Positions 1 to 7,267 are shown, numbered from the stretch's first letter. The stretch is DNA of 13,775 bases from a bacterium (GCA_028716025.1 JAQUQP010000040.1:1-13775), one strand, 5' to 3'. Notes: a model not told the origin generated them from the letters alone. Numbers and translations are program-made.

Positions 1-611
1 CTTTTTTTGATTTCCTGCCTTTTAATTCTATCCTGATCACTCAGCTGGTGACAGTGTCCTGGTTCCTATTGTTCATTAATAGTGTCAATTTCAGTGACGG
101 ACTGGATGGGCTCGCCTGCGGTATTGTCGCTATTTCCTCATTCACTTTTTTAGCGATATCAGTACTTATGTGGGGCGCCCAAAAAGTCCTGGTCATACAA
201 AATTTAAAGCTGGCGGCTATCCTTTCCGCAGCTTTGGCCGGCTCCTGCATTGGTTTTTTACGATATAATTTTTTCCCGGCGAAAATATTTATGGGTGATA
301 CCGGCAGTATGTTTCTGGGTTATATGCTGGCGGTTATTACAACTATTGGCACTTTAAAAACCACCGCAGTCATCGCGTTATTCATTCCGATGCTGGCTCT
401 GGGGCTGCCCTTGATTGATATTACGATCACTGTCTGGCGGCGTTGGCACAGCAAAGCGCCCTTATTCACTTCTGACCGACAGCATTTGCATCATCGGCTC
501 CTGGGTAAGGGCTGGACACAGCGGGAAGTGGTCTTATTGAGTTATGTGCTCAGCGGTATACTGGGTATTTTCGCGATTTTGCTGACTATTTATAAAGGAG
601 TACCACATTGA
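1..611 (+). CDS. wecA: WecA/TagO-type undecaprenyl-phosphate GlcNAc-1-phosphate transferase (3' part)
   Basis: This is the C-terminal part, about 202 residues, of a polytopic inner-membrane enzyme. Such enzymes transfer a HexNAc-1-phosphate, usually GlcNAc-1-P from UDP-GlcNAc, to undecaprenyl phosphate, the first step of several surface glycans. The frame is open from base 3 and has no start in the window, so the gene begins upstream; the GTG at 48 is an internal Val codon. Seen directly: the Asp-rich motif DGLDG at 96-110, the loop motif IFMGDTGS around 285-308, several hydrophobic segments, and the HLHHRLL motif at 483-503. The histidine motif separates WecA/TagO enzymes from MraY. The stop overlaps the start of wecB by 4 bases, so the two are probably translationally coupled, and WecB uses the same nucleotide sugar. 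The family is sure; the exact sugar and glycan are not visible. Confidence 0.9.
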   Translation, partial: FFDFLPFNSILITQLVTVSWFLLFINSVNFSDGLDGLACGIVAISSFTFLAISVLMWGAQKVLVIQNLKLAAILSAALAGSCIGFLRYNFFPAKIFMGDTGSMFLGYMLAVITTIGTLKTTAVIALFIPMLALGLPLIDITITVWRRWHSKAPLFTSDRQHLHHRLLGKGWTQREVVLLSYVLSGILGIFAILLTIYKGVPH

Positions 612-1726
612 TCAAAGTAATTGTTGTTTTCGGAACCAGGCCGGAAGCTATTAAAATGGTCCCGGTCATTCATAAACTCAAAAGTATGGGTGCGAAATTC
701 AAAACTATAGTTTGTGTTACGGCGCAGCACCGGCAAATGCTGGACCAAGTGTTGAAAATATTTCGTATACCCTGCGATTATGATCTGAATATAATGCAAA
801 ATGCCCAAAGCCTCTACCAGATCACGACTAACGGATTGCTGAGACTGGAAGAGATCTATAAAAAAGAAAAACCGGATATAGTTTTAGTGCATGGGGATAC
901 GACGACCACCCTGGTAGCCGCGCTGGCGGCTTTTTATGAAAAGATACCGGTCGGACACGTTGAAGCAGGCTTGCGCTCTTTTGACAAATTCAATCCTTTT
1001 CCGGAAGAAATAAACCGACGTATTGCCGATGTTCTAGCTGACCTTTATTTTGTACCGACTCCGCTTAGCGCCCGGAACCTGAAAAAAGAGGGGATCCCCG
1101 GCAAAAATATCTATATTACCGGCAATACAGTGATCGATGCACTGCTAATGGCCTTAAAGGTTCCCTATAGATCTAAGAACAAACAACTCAGATCTCTTGA
1201 TTCCAGGAAAAAGATCATCCTGGTGACAGTGCATAGGCGGGAGAATTGGGGATTTCCACTTAACAATATCTGCGGAGCGCTGGCCAGGATCGCTCGCCAA
1301 TATCCTGATACGCAGATAGTCTATCCGGTACATCTCAATCCGCGGGTCAAAGATGTTGTTTATTCCAGACTGAGTGACCAGCCAAATATCCTGCTCTGTG
1401 AACCATTGGATTACCTTGATTTTGTAAATGTTATGAAAAATTCTTATATCGTAGTGACTGATTCGGGCGGTTTGCAGGAGGAAGCTCCATCCTTGGGTAA
1501 ACCTGTGTTGGTTTTGCGTAAAGTAACAGAAAGACCGGAAGCAGTGAAAGCTGGTACAGCAAGGGTTGTTGGCACTACTGCGAAAGACGTATACCGCGAA
1601 ATATCCCGGTTACTCTCCTCCAAGCCTGCCTACCAGAAAATGGCCAATGCAGTCAATCCATACGGGGATGGAAAGGCCAGTGAACGGATCGCTAAGGCTA
1701 TTATCCAATACTTTAGTAAGAAGTAA
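608..1726 (+). CDS. wecB: UDP-N-acetylglucosamine 2-epimerase (non-hydrolysing)
   Basis: This cytoplasmic enzyme interconverts UDP-GlcNAc and UDP-ManNAc and supplies ManNAc units for surface polysaccharides. The protein is 372 residues, normal for the family. Seen: an N-terminal GTRPEAIK motif at about 9-16, TAQHRQML at 38-45, HGDTTTT with Asp97, HVEAGLRS with Glu119, the FPEEINRR motif with Glu133, VHRREN at about 208-213 with its His, and DSGGLQEE at 285-292. Asp97, Glu119, Glu133 and the HRREN His correspond to known catalytic or binding residues of E. coli WecB. Translation starts at a TTG (608-610) that overlaps the stop of the upstream transferase. An AAAGGAG ribosome binding site at 594-600 supports this start. 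The pairing with a WecA-type gene fits a lipid-linked glycan pathway. Confidence 0.96.
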   Translation: MIKVIVVFGTRPEAIKMVPVIHKLKSMGAKFKTIVCVTAQHRQMLDQVLKIFRIPCDYDLNIMQNAQSLYQITTNGLLRLEEIYKKEKPDIVLVHGDTTTTLVAALAAFYEKIPVGHVEAGLRSFDKFNPFPEEINRRIADVLADLYFVPTPLSARNLKKEGIPGKNIYITGNTVIDALLMALKVPYRSKNKQLRSLDSRKKIILVTVHRRENWGFPLNNICGALARIARQYPDTQIVYPVHLNPRVKDVVYSRLSDQPNILLCEPLDYLDFVNVMKNSYIVVTDSGGLQEEAPSLGKPVLVLRKVTERPEAVKAGTARVVGTTAKDVYREISRLLSSKPAYQKMANAVNPYGDGKASERIAKAIIQYFSKK

Positions 1727-1748
1727 TTAGTTACAAGGGATTGCCAGA

Positions 1749-2765
1749 ATGAAGAAACTACTTATTATTTTTATGCTCTTCTTTGCCGGTTGTGTTTCTG
1801 CGGTTGATGTCGGCCCGCCAGGCACACAGCCAGTTACCTCTTTGCCCAAAACTGCCGGGGGGTTACCGGTTCTTAGCCAGGTTGTATTTGTCAATACGAG
1901 CGCTTTTTCCTGGTCTGATTTGCAGGGGAAAAAAATACTGATCGCTCTTTTCGATTTTAATGATAATGAAGAAAACCAGCTGATCCCGGCGCTTAATAAC
2001 TGGTATAGGCAATATAACCGGCGAGACCTGGAAATTGTAGGTATTCATGTCCCGGCGGAAAGGGAATTTTTTTCGTTGGCGGAATTACGCAAGACTATCG
2101 CGGTAAAGCAAATAAAATTCCCGGTAGTAGTGGATAGCGATCAATTGATTTGGTCTGGTTTGGGCAGGTATGAACTGGTACGGGTTGATACGCTGGGATT
2201 TATACAGGAAAAATATAGTGACCCGATCGATCCCTTGCAAGTGGCCGGGGATCTGGAAGACCAGGGCAAACCAGGGCACGCCGCTGCGGTGCCGCTGGAG
2301 CCGGATATTTTATGTGGGGCAGAGAAGGGCAAGATAGGTAACAGTGCTGATATGCACGCCTATGTTCCTTTTGAGTTTGTGCTAACTGGAAATATTCCCA
2401 TAGCCGGAGTAACTTATCTGCACGGAGAATGGACTATCAAAAAAAATAGTTTCTTTTCTGAAGGTAATGCCGGAGAAGCTTTCATCGCTTTTCGTTTCTA
2501 TTCACCCAATGTCAGTATCCTGGCCCAAAGAAGCCAGGTGAAGGTTACCTTGAATGACCAACCACTATCTCCGTCGTACCAGGGAGAAGACATAATCACA
2601 GATGGGGCAGGTAATACCTATGTCCACATCAGTACTAAAAGGCTCTATAATGTCGTCAAAAATTTACCCTGGCCGGCGACTGCCTATACCATGAAATTTT
2701 ATCCCGATGGAGAATTTGAGATTTTCAGGATCCTGTTCCCCGTAAGGGATAATTGGAAGAAATGA
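1749..2765 (+). CDS. DipZ-like lipoprotein: thioredoxin-fold domain without CxxC plus C-terminal beta domain
   Basis: A 338-residue exported protein. Residues 1-15 form a lipoprotein-type signal ending in FAGC, so Cys15 is the likely lipidated residue; a type I cleavage after VSA is an alternative. Residues about 41-165 resemble the TlpA/DipZ thioredoxin fold (WSDLQGKK, IVGIHVP, a FPVVVD segment containing the cis-Pro-type position). Residues about 184-332 resemble the domain that follows the thioredoxin fold in DipZ proteins (LHGEWTI, VTLNDQP, DGAGNTYV, a final FEIFRILFP strand). The catalytic CxxC is replaced by D72-N-E-E75, and the only cysteines are 15 and 189. It therefore cannot act as a normal thiol-disulfide oxidoreductase. 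DipZ proteins usually also carry a CcdA-like membrane domain, absent here. An AAGGGA site at 1735-1740 supports the ATG start. The domain match is from memory of family patterns; the function is unknown. Confidence 0.75.
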   Translation: MKKLLIIFMLFFAGCVSAVDVGPPGTQPVTSLPKTAGGLPVLSQVVFVNTSAFSWSDLQGKKILIALFDFNDNEENQLIPALNNWYRQYNRRDLEIVGIHVPAEREFFSLAELRKTIAVKQIKFPVVVDSDQLIWSGLGRYELVRVDTLGFIQEKYSDPIDPLQVAGDLEDQGKPGHAAAVPLEPDILCGAEKGKIGNSADMHAYVPFEFVLTGNIPIAGVTYLHGEWTIKKNSFFSEGNAGEAFIAFRFYSPNVSILAQRSQVKVTLNDQPLSPSYQGEDIITDGAGNTYVHISTKRLYNVVKNLPWPATAYTMKFYPDGEFEIFRILFPVRDNWKK

Positions 2766-2778
2766 CAAAACACATCCC

Positions 2779-4482
2779 ATGACAATAAAAGACCAGGAAA
2801 TAATTAAAGTTGAGCAGGTCTCATTTACTTACCGTAAAGCGGTTCGGCCGGCCTTAAACAAGATCACCTTTAAGGTCAAACCAGGTGAGATCGTCGGAAT
2901 TATGGGTCCGACAGGTGCGGGTAAATCAACATTGGGCTTGACATTAAACGGTATAATTCCTCATTTTGTGCCTGGTATTTTGACTGGTAAGGTTTCTATT
3001 GGCGGCAAAGATACTGCTAAGTGTGAACCGCGTGACTTGGCGACTACAGTTGGAGTAGTATTCCAGGATTTTGAAACACAATTATTCACCTCCAGCGTAG
3101 AGCTGGAAGTGGCGTTTGGTCCGGAAAATCTATGCTTGCCGGTAGAAACGATCAAAAAGCGAATCCATGATTACCTGGACTTGGTCAGTTTATCAGGCTG
3201 TGAAAAAAAAGAACCAGCAATCCTCTCTGGAGGGGAAAAACAGCGTTTAGCCATAGCCGCCATATTAGCCATAGAACCTGCGGTCTTGTACCTCGATGAG
3301 CCAACCACAGACCTGGATCCCGCCGGTAAGATAGAAATTCTCTCCCTGATCAGAGGTTTGCAGCAGGAAAGAAAAATAGCCTTGCTCCTGATAGAGCACG
3401 AGACTGAACAGATCCTTTCCTGTGACCAGGTCATGATCCTAAGAGAAGGGGCGGTCATTATGTCTGGCCCGGCCAGAGAAGTATTATGTCAGAACCTGGT
3501 CATGGAACAGCTGGGGATCAAACCTTTGCAGGTCAGCGAGGTTTTTAGTGAAGTACCTGAGAATAAAAGACCTTTAACCCTGGAAGAAGGACTGGGATAT
3601 TTAAAACAGCAATCATATTATTGTAACGAAGACGATTATGCAGGTCTTATCCAGCAGGACCAGCGGGAATATGGCCCGGTAGTGATCGAACTGGAAAAGG
3701 TTAGTTTTAGTTATGATAATGCCCCGGTCTTAAGAGATATAAACTGGTCAGTCAGGAAAGGGGAATTTATCGCTATTCTGGGCCAGAATGGCAGCGGCAA
3801 GACCACCTTAGTTAAGCACTTGAACGGATTATTAGTACCTAGCCAGGGTAGAGTACTGATTAATGGTGTTGATACAGCAGGGCATAATCCTGCTAAATTC
3901 AGCAGCGAGGTTGGATATGTCTTCCAGAATCCAGACCACCAGATAATTATGGAAACAGTGTTTGATGATGTAGCTTTTGGCCCGCGCTTTAATAAGTTAC
4001 CGGAAGCTGATGTGCGGCGGCGAACCGAGGATATCCTCGCTGCCGTGGGATTGACCGGATTGGAAAAACAAGATCCTTTTACCTTAACGAAAGGCCAACG
4101 GCAACAAGTAGCTGTAGCCGCTGTACTGGCTAATCGGCCGGATATCCTAGTTTTCGATGAGCCTACTACCGGCCTGGACTATAGGGAATTACGCCGTCTT
4201 ATGGAATTGATTAAGAAACTTAACCAGGCTGGCCACACTATTATTATGATCACTCATTGTATGTGGATCGCTGCCGAATACGCGCAAAGGGTTGTGATCA
4301 TGGATAGCGGCGGGATAAGCATAGATGGGCCGACTAGGGATATCTTTTCCCGCGTTGATAAATTGCATGAATCCAGACTAGTTCCGCCGCCAGTCACCCA
4401 GTTGTCGCAATATCTGGGCAAAACCGTACTTTCCGTAGCTGAGTTTAAAAGATGCTTTAAAAAGACAAATTCTAATTTCTAA
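2779..4482 (+). CDS. Fused duplicated ECF-type ABC transporter ATPase (EcfA1-EcfA2-like)
   Basis: A 567-residue protein made of two ABC ATPase domains of the cobalt/vitamin energy-coupling-factor type, which power uptake of micronutrients through a membrane EcfT and a substrate-binding S component. Domain 1 (about 8-235) has Walker A GPTGAGKST at 43-51, Q-loop Gln96, signature LSGGE at 149-153, Walker B ending in Glu174 and switch His207. Domain 2 (about 301-525) has Walker A GQNGSGKTT at 335-343, Q-loop Gln383, an altered signature LTKGQ at 436-440, Walker B ending in Glu461 and His493. The motif after the Q-loop (VFQNPDHQ) is typical of EcfA proteins. No EcfT or S gene lies in the window, so substrate is unknown. 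It starts 13 bases after the lipoprotein stop with no clear Shine-Dalgarno sequence. The last codons (TNSNF) are read from an AT-rich repeat that supplies the stop. Confidence 0.93.
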   Translation: MTIKDQEIIKVEQVSFTYRKAVRPALNKITFKVKPGEIVGIMGPTGAGKSTLGLTLNGIIPHFVPGILTGKVSIGGKDTAKCEPRDLATTVGVVFQDFETQLFTSSVELEVAFGPENLCLPVETIKKRIHDYLDLVSLSGCEKKEPAILSGGEKQRLAIAAILAIEPAVLYLDEPTTDLDPAGKIEILSLIRGLQQERKIALLLIEHETEQILSCDQVMILREGAVIMSGPAREVLCQNLVMEQLGIKPLQVSEVFSEVPENKRPLTLEEGLGYLKQQSYYCNEDDYAGLIQQDQREYGPVVIELEKVSFSYDNAPVLRDINWSVRKGEFIAILGQNGSGKTTLVKHLNGLLVPSQGRVLINGVDTAGHNPAKFSSEVGYVFQNPDHQIIMETVFDDVAFGPRFNKLPEADVRRRTEDILAAVGLTGLEKQDPFTLTKGQRQQVAVAAVLANRPDILVFDEPTTGLDYRELRRLMELIKKLNQAGHTIIMITHCMWIAAEYAQRVVIMDSGGISIDGPTRDIFSRVDKLHESRLVPPPVTQLSQYLGKTVLSVAEFKRCFKKTNSNF

Positions 4483-4559
4483 ACAATATCAAATGACCAA
4501 AATTAGGATTTCTAAAATAAGACGGCAGTTTAGAATTTCGATATTAGAATTTAGGAATT
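4467..4559. repeat. AT-rich degenerate intergenic repeat, copy 1
   Basis: A low-complexity stretch built from variants of AATTCTAAT and its complement ATTAGAATT. It begins inside the last codons of the ABC ATPase gene and runs to just before the DUF3467 ribosome binding site. Its last 30 bases (4530-4559) match 4961-4990 in direct orientation at 26 of 30 positions without gaps. The left part (4467-4484) is roughly the reverse complement of the right part, so the element is an imperfect inverted repeat. No promoter or terminator was convincing here. Confidence 0.7.
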
Positions 4560-4589
4560 GATTTTTTATATAAAAGGGGGTATATTGTA

Positions 4590-4892
4590 ATGATTGAAGA
4601 AAAAAAGCCAAGTGAAAATCAACTGCAAGTAGAACTAGATGACCAAACTGCCCAGGGTGCTTATAGCAATCTGGCTTTGATCACTCATAATGAGACAGAG
4701 TTTATCATGGACTTTATTTTTGTGCAACCGCAACAGCCAAAGGCAAAAGTAAGAGCCAGGGTCATCTCTTCACCGGCCCATATTAAACGTTTCCTTAATG
4801 CTCTGACAGATAATATTAAAAAATATGAACAGCAATTCGGCGAAATAAAGCCTATGGTTACGCCAGATGATAAAAGCCGCATGATACACTAG
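4590..4892 (+). CDS. DUF3467 family small protein
   Basis: A 100-residue acidic protein without signal peptide or membrane segment, so probably cytoplasmic. The core YSNLALITHNETEFIMDF followed by FVQPQQPKAKVRARVISSPAHIKRFL is the recognisable pattern of DUF3467, a family of unknown function of roughly this size. The protein is therefore full length. An AAAAGGGGG ribosome binding site at 4572-4580 supports the ATG start. The gene stands alone between two AT-rich repeat copies; neighbours give no functional clue. A role should not be assigned from this window. Confidence 0.85.
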   Translation: MIEEKKPSENQLQVELDDQTAQGAYSNLALITHNETEFIMDFIFVQPQQPKAKVRARVISSPAHIKRFLNALTDNIKKYEQQFGEIKPMVTPDDKSRMIH

Positions 4893-4900
4893 TTAAGAGC

Positions 4901-4990
4901 AAATTCGAAGCACTAAATCTTAAATTCTAAATAGTTTTGAATTTTGAAATTAGTATTTGCTTAGAATTTAGATATTCGGATTTAGAAATT
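4901..4990. repeat. AT-rich degenerate intergenic repeat, copy 2
   Basis: Fills most of the spacer between the DUF3467 gene and the beta-barrel gene. It contains AAATTCGAAG at 4901-4910, AAATTCTAAAT near 4922-4932 and TTAGAATTTAG at 4961-4971, arranged as an imperfect inverted repeat. Positions 4961-4990 match 4530-4559 at 26 of 30 bases. It ends about 10 bases before the AGGAGG site of the next gene. Confidence 0.7.
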
Positions 4991-5011
4991 TAATTCTATT
5001 AGGAGGTTTAC

Positions 5012-5806
5012 ATGAAGAGACTATTACTTTTAACGGGTTTAACAATATTACTTATGGTACAGGTAGTATTGGCAGCACCGACAGAACAAGGGGTATTGGA
5101 TTTATTAAATGTTATAAATAAGCCTTTAAATGGAGTCGTTTCCACTGGCCTGGTAGGCGGAGAACCTCTCCCGGGATTGCCTAATTTCACTATAGGTGCC
5201 GGAGCGGCTGCTTTTAAAGTTGATTATCAGGATATTAATACCGGCGAATCCAAAAGCACTTATTTCCCAACAGTTTTTGCCACTGCCCGGCTTGGTTTGT
5301 TTGGTGGCCTTTCATTGCCGGCGATTAGCGGTATCGGCTCGATTGCGGTCGGTGCTCGATTGGGAGTGATCCCGTCCGGCTCGGAGGATTCAGTGAGCGT
5401 GACTGGAGGGGAAGTGAGAGTTGGTTTATTGAATGACTCATTAACTACGCCAGGAGTGAGTGTCAGCTTAACCTATAATAAAGTATCAGATGTTAAATTT
5501 GGTAAAGACACTGATGATGCTCAAGCGACCATTAAAGCCCATAATATGGGAATCAAGGCTATCGTGCAGAAGGAATTGATCATCTTTACGCCGTATATTG
5601 GCGTAGGACAGGAAAAATTTATCACTGAAGCGACCTATAGAATAGATTCTCTTGGGCTTACTAAGTCCTGGGACACAGAAACTACAGAGACTCGCTTTCT
5701 GGCCGGTATTGAAGTTACCCCGTTGCCGTTTTTCCGGCTGGGACTGGAATATAATACAGTGGGCGGCGATTCAGCCTACGCGCTCAGCCTAAGATTTAAG
5801 CTGTAG
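5012..5806 (+). CDS. Putative outer-membrane beta-barrel protein
   Basis: A 264-residue protein with an N-terminal signal peptide: MKR, a hydrophobic run to about residue 21, then a likely cleavage in VLAAPT. The mature part alternates short amphipathic strands with turns, for example ARLGLFGG, IAVGARLGV, VSVSLTYNK, FRLGLEYN and the terminal YALSLRFKL, and it has no cysteine. This pattern fits an outer-membrane beta-barrel of about 8-12 strands, with the last strand ending in Leu rather than the commoner Phe. I do not recognise a specific family. A strong AGGAGG site at 5001-5006 with 5-base spacing fixes the ATG. It lies just before the secE promoter, where rpmG or a tRNA gene is common in other bacteria. 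A surface-exposed or periplasmic beta protein is the main alternative. Confidence 0.7.
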   Translation: MKRLLLLTGLTILLMVQVVLAAPTEQGVLDLLNVINKPLNGVVSTGLVGGEPLPGLPNFTIGAGAAAFKVDYQDINTGESKSTYFPTVFATARLGLFGGLSLPAISGIGSIAVGARLGVIPSGSEDSVSVTGGEVRVGLLNDSLTTPGVSVSLTYNKVSDVKFGKDTDDAQATIKAHNMGIKAIVQKELIIFTPYIGVGQEKFITEATYRIDSLGLTKSWDTETTETRFLAGIEVTPLPFFRLGLEYNTVGGDSAYALSLRFKL

Positions 5807-5842
5807 TTTGAATCCGTGTAATTGTTTTATTAAAAAAAGTGC

Positions 5843-5871
5843 TTGACAAAAAATTAACTATGCTATATATA
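5843..5871 (+). promoter_or_regulatory. Sigma70-type promoter for secE-nusG
   Basis: A perfect -35 TTGACA (5843-5848), a 17-base spacer and TATATA (5866-5871); a shifted TATATA at 5864-5869 with an upstream TG is an alternative. An AT-rich A-tract resembling an UP element lies upstream at 5825-5840. Predicted transcript start is near 5878, giving a short leader to secE. The sequence from 5807 onward resembles that upstream of the rplJ promoter. Confidence 0.85.
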
Positions 5872-5906
5872 TATTGGATTGTATTAACTAAAAATATGGG
5901 ATATTT

Positions 5907-6104
5907 ATGAATGCTAAGCAGATTCTGGAAAAAGTAAAGCAATTCTTCAGAGAAGTCGTGGCTGAAGGCAAAAAAGTATCGTGGTCCTCAAAGCAGGAGT
6001 TTATCGGGGCGACGGTAGTAGTTATTTTTGCCATACTGGTTCTTTCTATGTTTATTGGGCTGGTAGATTTTGTGCTTTCCAGGTTGTTTGGCCTGATTAT
6101 GTAA
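5907..6104 (+). CDS. secE: Preprotein translocase subunit SecE
   Basis: A 65-residue protein of the short, single-span SecE type. An amphipathic N-terminal part (FFREVVAEGKKVSWSSKQEF, about 13-32) carries the conserved KKVSW motif, and one transmembrane helix follows at about 34-56. SecE clamps SecY in the Sec translocon in the inner membrane. The gene lies immediately before nusG, the standard bacterial arrangement, which confirms the call despite the small size. The Shine-Dalgarno sequence is weak (ATGGGA region near 5897). Transcription probably starts about 30 bases upstream from the strong promoter. Confidence 0.95.
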   Translation: MNAKQILEKVKQFFREVVAEGKKVSWSSKQEFIGATVVVIFAILVLSMFIGLVDFVLSRLFGLIM

Positions 6105-6122
6105 AGGTAAAGGTTAAAACTA

Positions 6123-6653
6123 ATGGCAAAGCGCTGGTATGTACTGCACACCTATACAGGACATGAAGACCGGGTCAAAGAGAATTTACTCAAACTGGTA
6201 GCGACGAAAAACCTAACTGATAAAATTTTTAACGTTCTGGTTCCTACTGAGGAAGTCGTTGAAATAAAAAATAATAAGAAAAAAGTTTATACCCGGAAGT
6301 TTTTCCCCGGGTATGTGCTGGTGGAGATGGAGATGGACGAACAGGTGTGGGGAGTAATCCGTACCACGCCTGGCATTACAGGTTTTCTGGGTGGAACTAC
6401 TCCTGTTCCATTACCGGAAGAAGAGATCGCCAAAATCCTGGACCTGAGTAACCGTGAACATACCGCCAAACCAAAACCGGCGATTATGTTTGATAAGAAT
6501 GAAAATGTCCGGATCGTTGAAGGGCCTTTTGCCAATTTTGCCGGAATAGTGGAAGAAGTGAACATGGAACGGGGCAAATTGAAGGTCATGGTCACGATCT
6601 TTGGCCGGGCGACACCGGTGGAGCTTGACTTCCTGCAAGTAGAAAAAATATAA
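6123..6653 (+). CDS. nusG: Transcription termination/antitermination factor NusG
   Basis: A 176-residue protein that binds RNA polymerase to keep it elongating and links it to Rho or the ribosome. The N-terminal NGN domain (about 3-108) starts with KRWYVLHTYTGHEDRVKENL and includes RKFFPGYVLVEMEM, TPGITGFLGG and PLPEEE. The C-terminal KOW domain (about 122-176) includes VRIVEGPFANFAGIVEEV and the final FGRATPVELDFLQVEKI. Length and both domains are normal and there is no insertion. It follows secE by 18 bases with an AAAGG site at 6109-6113, so the two are co-transcribed. A terminator-like hairpin follows directly. Confidence 0.98.
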   Translation: MAKRWYVLHTYTGHEDRVKENLLKLVATKNLTDKIFNVLVPTEEVVEIKNNKKKVYTRKFFPGYVLVEMEMDEQVWGVIRTTPGITGFLGGTTPVPLPEEEIAKILDLSNREHTAKPKPAIMFDKNENVRIVEGPFANFAGIVEEVNMERGKLKVMVTIFGRATPVELDFLQVEKI

Positions 6654-6659
6654 ATTTTC

Positions 6660-6705
6660 ACGATTGCAGCGGCAATCATTAAAGACACTGCAATCGTATT
6701 TTTTT
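6660..6705 (+). terminator. Intrinsic terminator-like hairpin after nusG
   Basis: ACGATTGCAG (6660-6669) pairs perfectly with CTGCAATCGT (6688-6697) around an 18-base loop, followed by ATTTTTTT (6698-6705). The T tract makes it a rho-independent terminator or partial attenuator between nusG and rplK. No strong promoter is visible between it and rplK, so readthrough is probably needed for rplK-rplA expression. Confidence 0.7.
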
Positions 6706-6736
6706 CGGTTTATCCATTAAGATAAGGAGCACGTCA

Positions 6737-7162
6737 ATGGCTAAGAAAGTAAAAGCGATCGTCAAATTACAGATTCCCGCGGGAGCAGCTAATCCGGCTC
6801 CGCCAGTCGGGCCAGCATTGGGCCAACAAGGCGTCAATATCATGGAATTTTGCAAACAGTTCAATGCCAAAACAGCCAATCAGGAGCAAGGGATCATTAT
6901 CCCGGTTATAATTACTGTCTTTGAGGACCGTAGTTTTACTTTTATCACCAAAGTCCCTCCCGTGGCCATATTGTTGAAGAAAGCGGCGGGTATCGCGGTA
7001 GCCAGTGGCGAGCCTAACCGTAAGAAGATCGGGAAAGTTTCCAAAGAAAAAGTTAAAGAGATCGCCAATCAAAAAATGGTTGACTTGAATGCCAAGGACT
7101 TGGAAGGGGCTATCCATATGGTAGAAGGAACAGCCAAGTCAATGGGTATTGAAATCGAGTAA
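6737..7162 (+). CDS. rplK: 50S ribosomal protein L11
   Basis: A 141-residue protein of normal length that binds the GTPase-associated region of 23S rRNA. The N-terminal domain includes [20 protein letters not shown], with the conserved proline-rich segment, and [13 protein letters not shown]. The C-terminal RNA-binding domain runs from about residue 72 and contains [19 protein letters not shown] and the terminal helix [14 protein letters not shown]. An AAGGAG site at 6724-6729, 7 bases before the ATG, sets the start. It is followed by rplA after a 152-base spacer that is longer than usual and contains the L1 site. Confidence 0.98.
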   Translation: MAKKVKAIVKLQIPAGAANPAPPVGPALGQQGVNIMEFCKQFNAKTANQEQGIIIPVIITVFEDRSFTFITKVPPVAILLKKAAGIAVASGEPNRKKIGKVSKEKVKEIANQKMVDLNAKDLEGAIHMVEGTAKSMGIEIE

Positions 7163-7267
7163 GCGCCGAATTAAGCGAAATTAAAAGAAGCGAATTTCAC
7201 TAATATATAATGTAAGAAAAGTTTTATTAAAGGCATTTGCTATCATTCGAGATATTTGTATTTTCAT

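Noticed and set aside
48..50. GTG as the start of a 187-residue transferase protein
   Set aside because: The frame stays open to the window edge and upstream residues continue the family's hydrophobic sequence, so the gene starts outside the window.
4467..4990. CRISPR array or insertion sequence around the DUF3467 gene
   Set aside because: Only two degenerate repeat copies with irregular spacing, no spacer-repeat periodicity and no transposase; treated as extragenic repeats.
6287..6688. 133-codon open frame on the minus strand over nusG
   Set aside because: Antisense to conserved NusG domains and running through the terminator hairpin; not a plausible gene.
7206..7264. Possible promoter in the rplK-rplA spacer (TATAAT at 7206-7211, or TTGCTA...TATTTT at 7237-7264)
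   Set aside because: The TATAAT has no acceptable -35 box at 16-18 bases, and the second pair is weak in both boxes; AT-rich sequence explains them.
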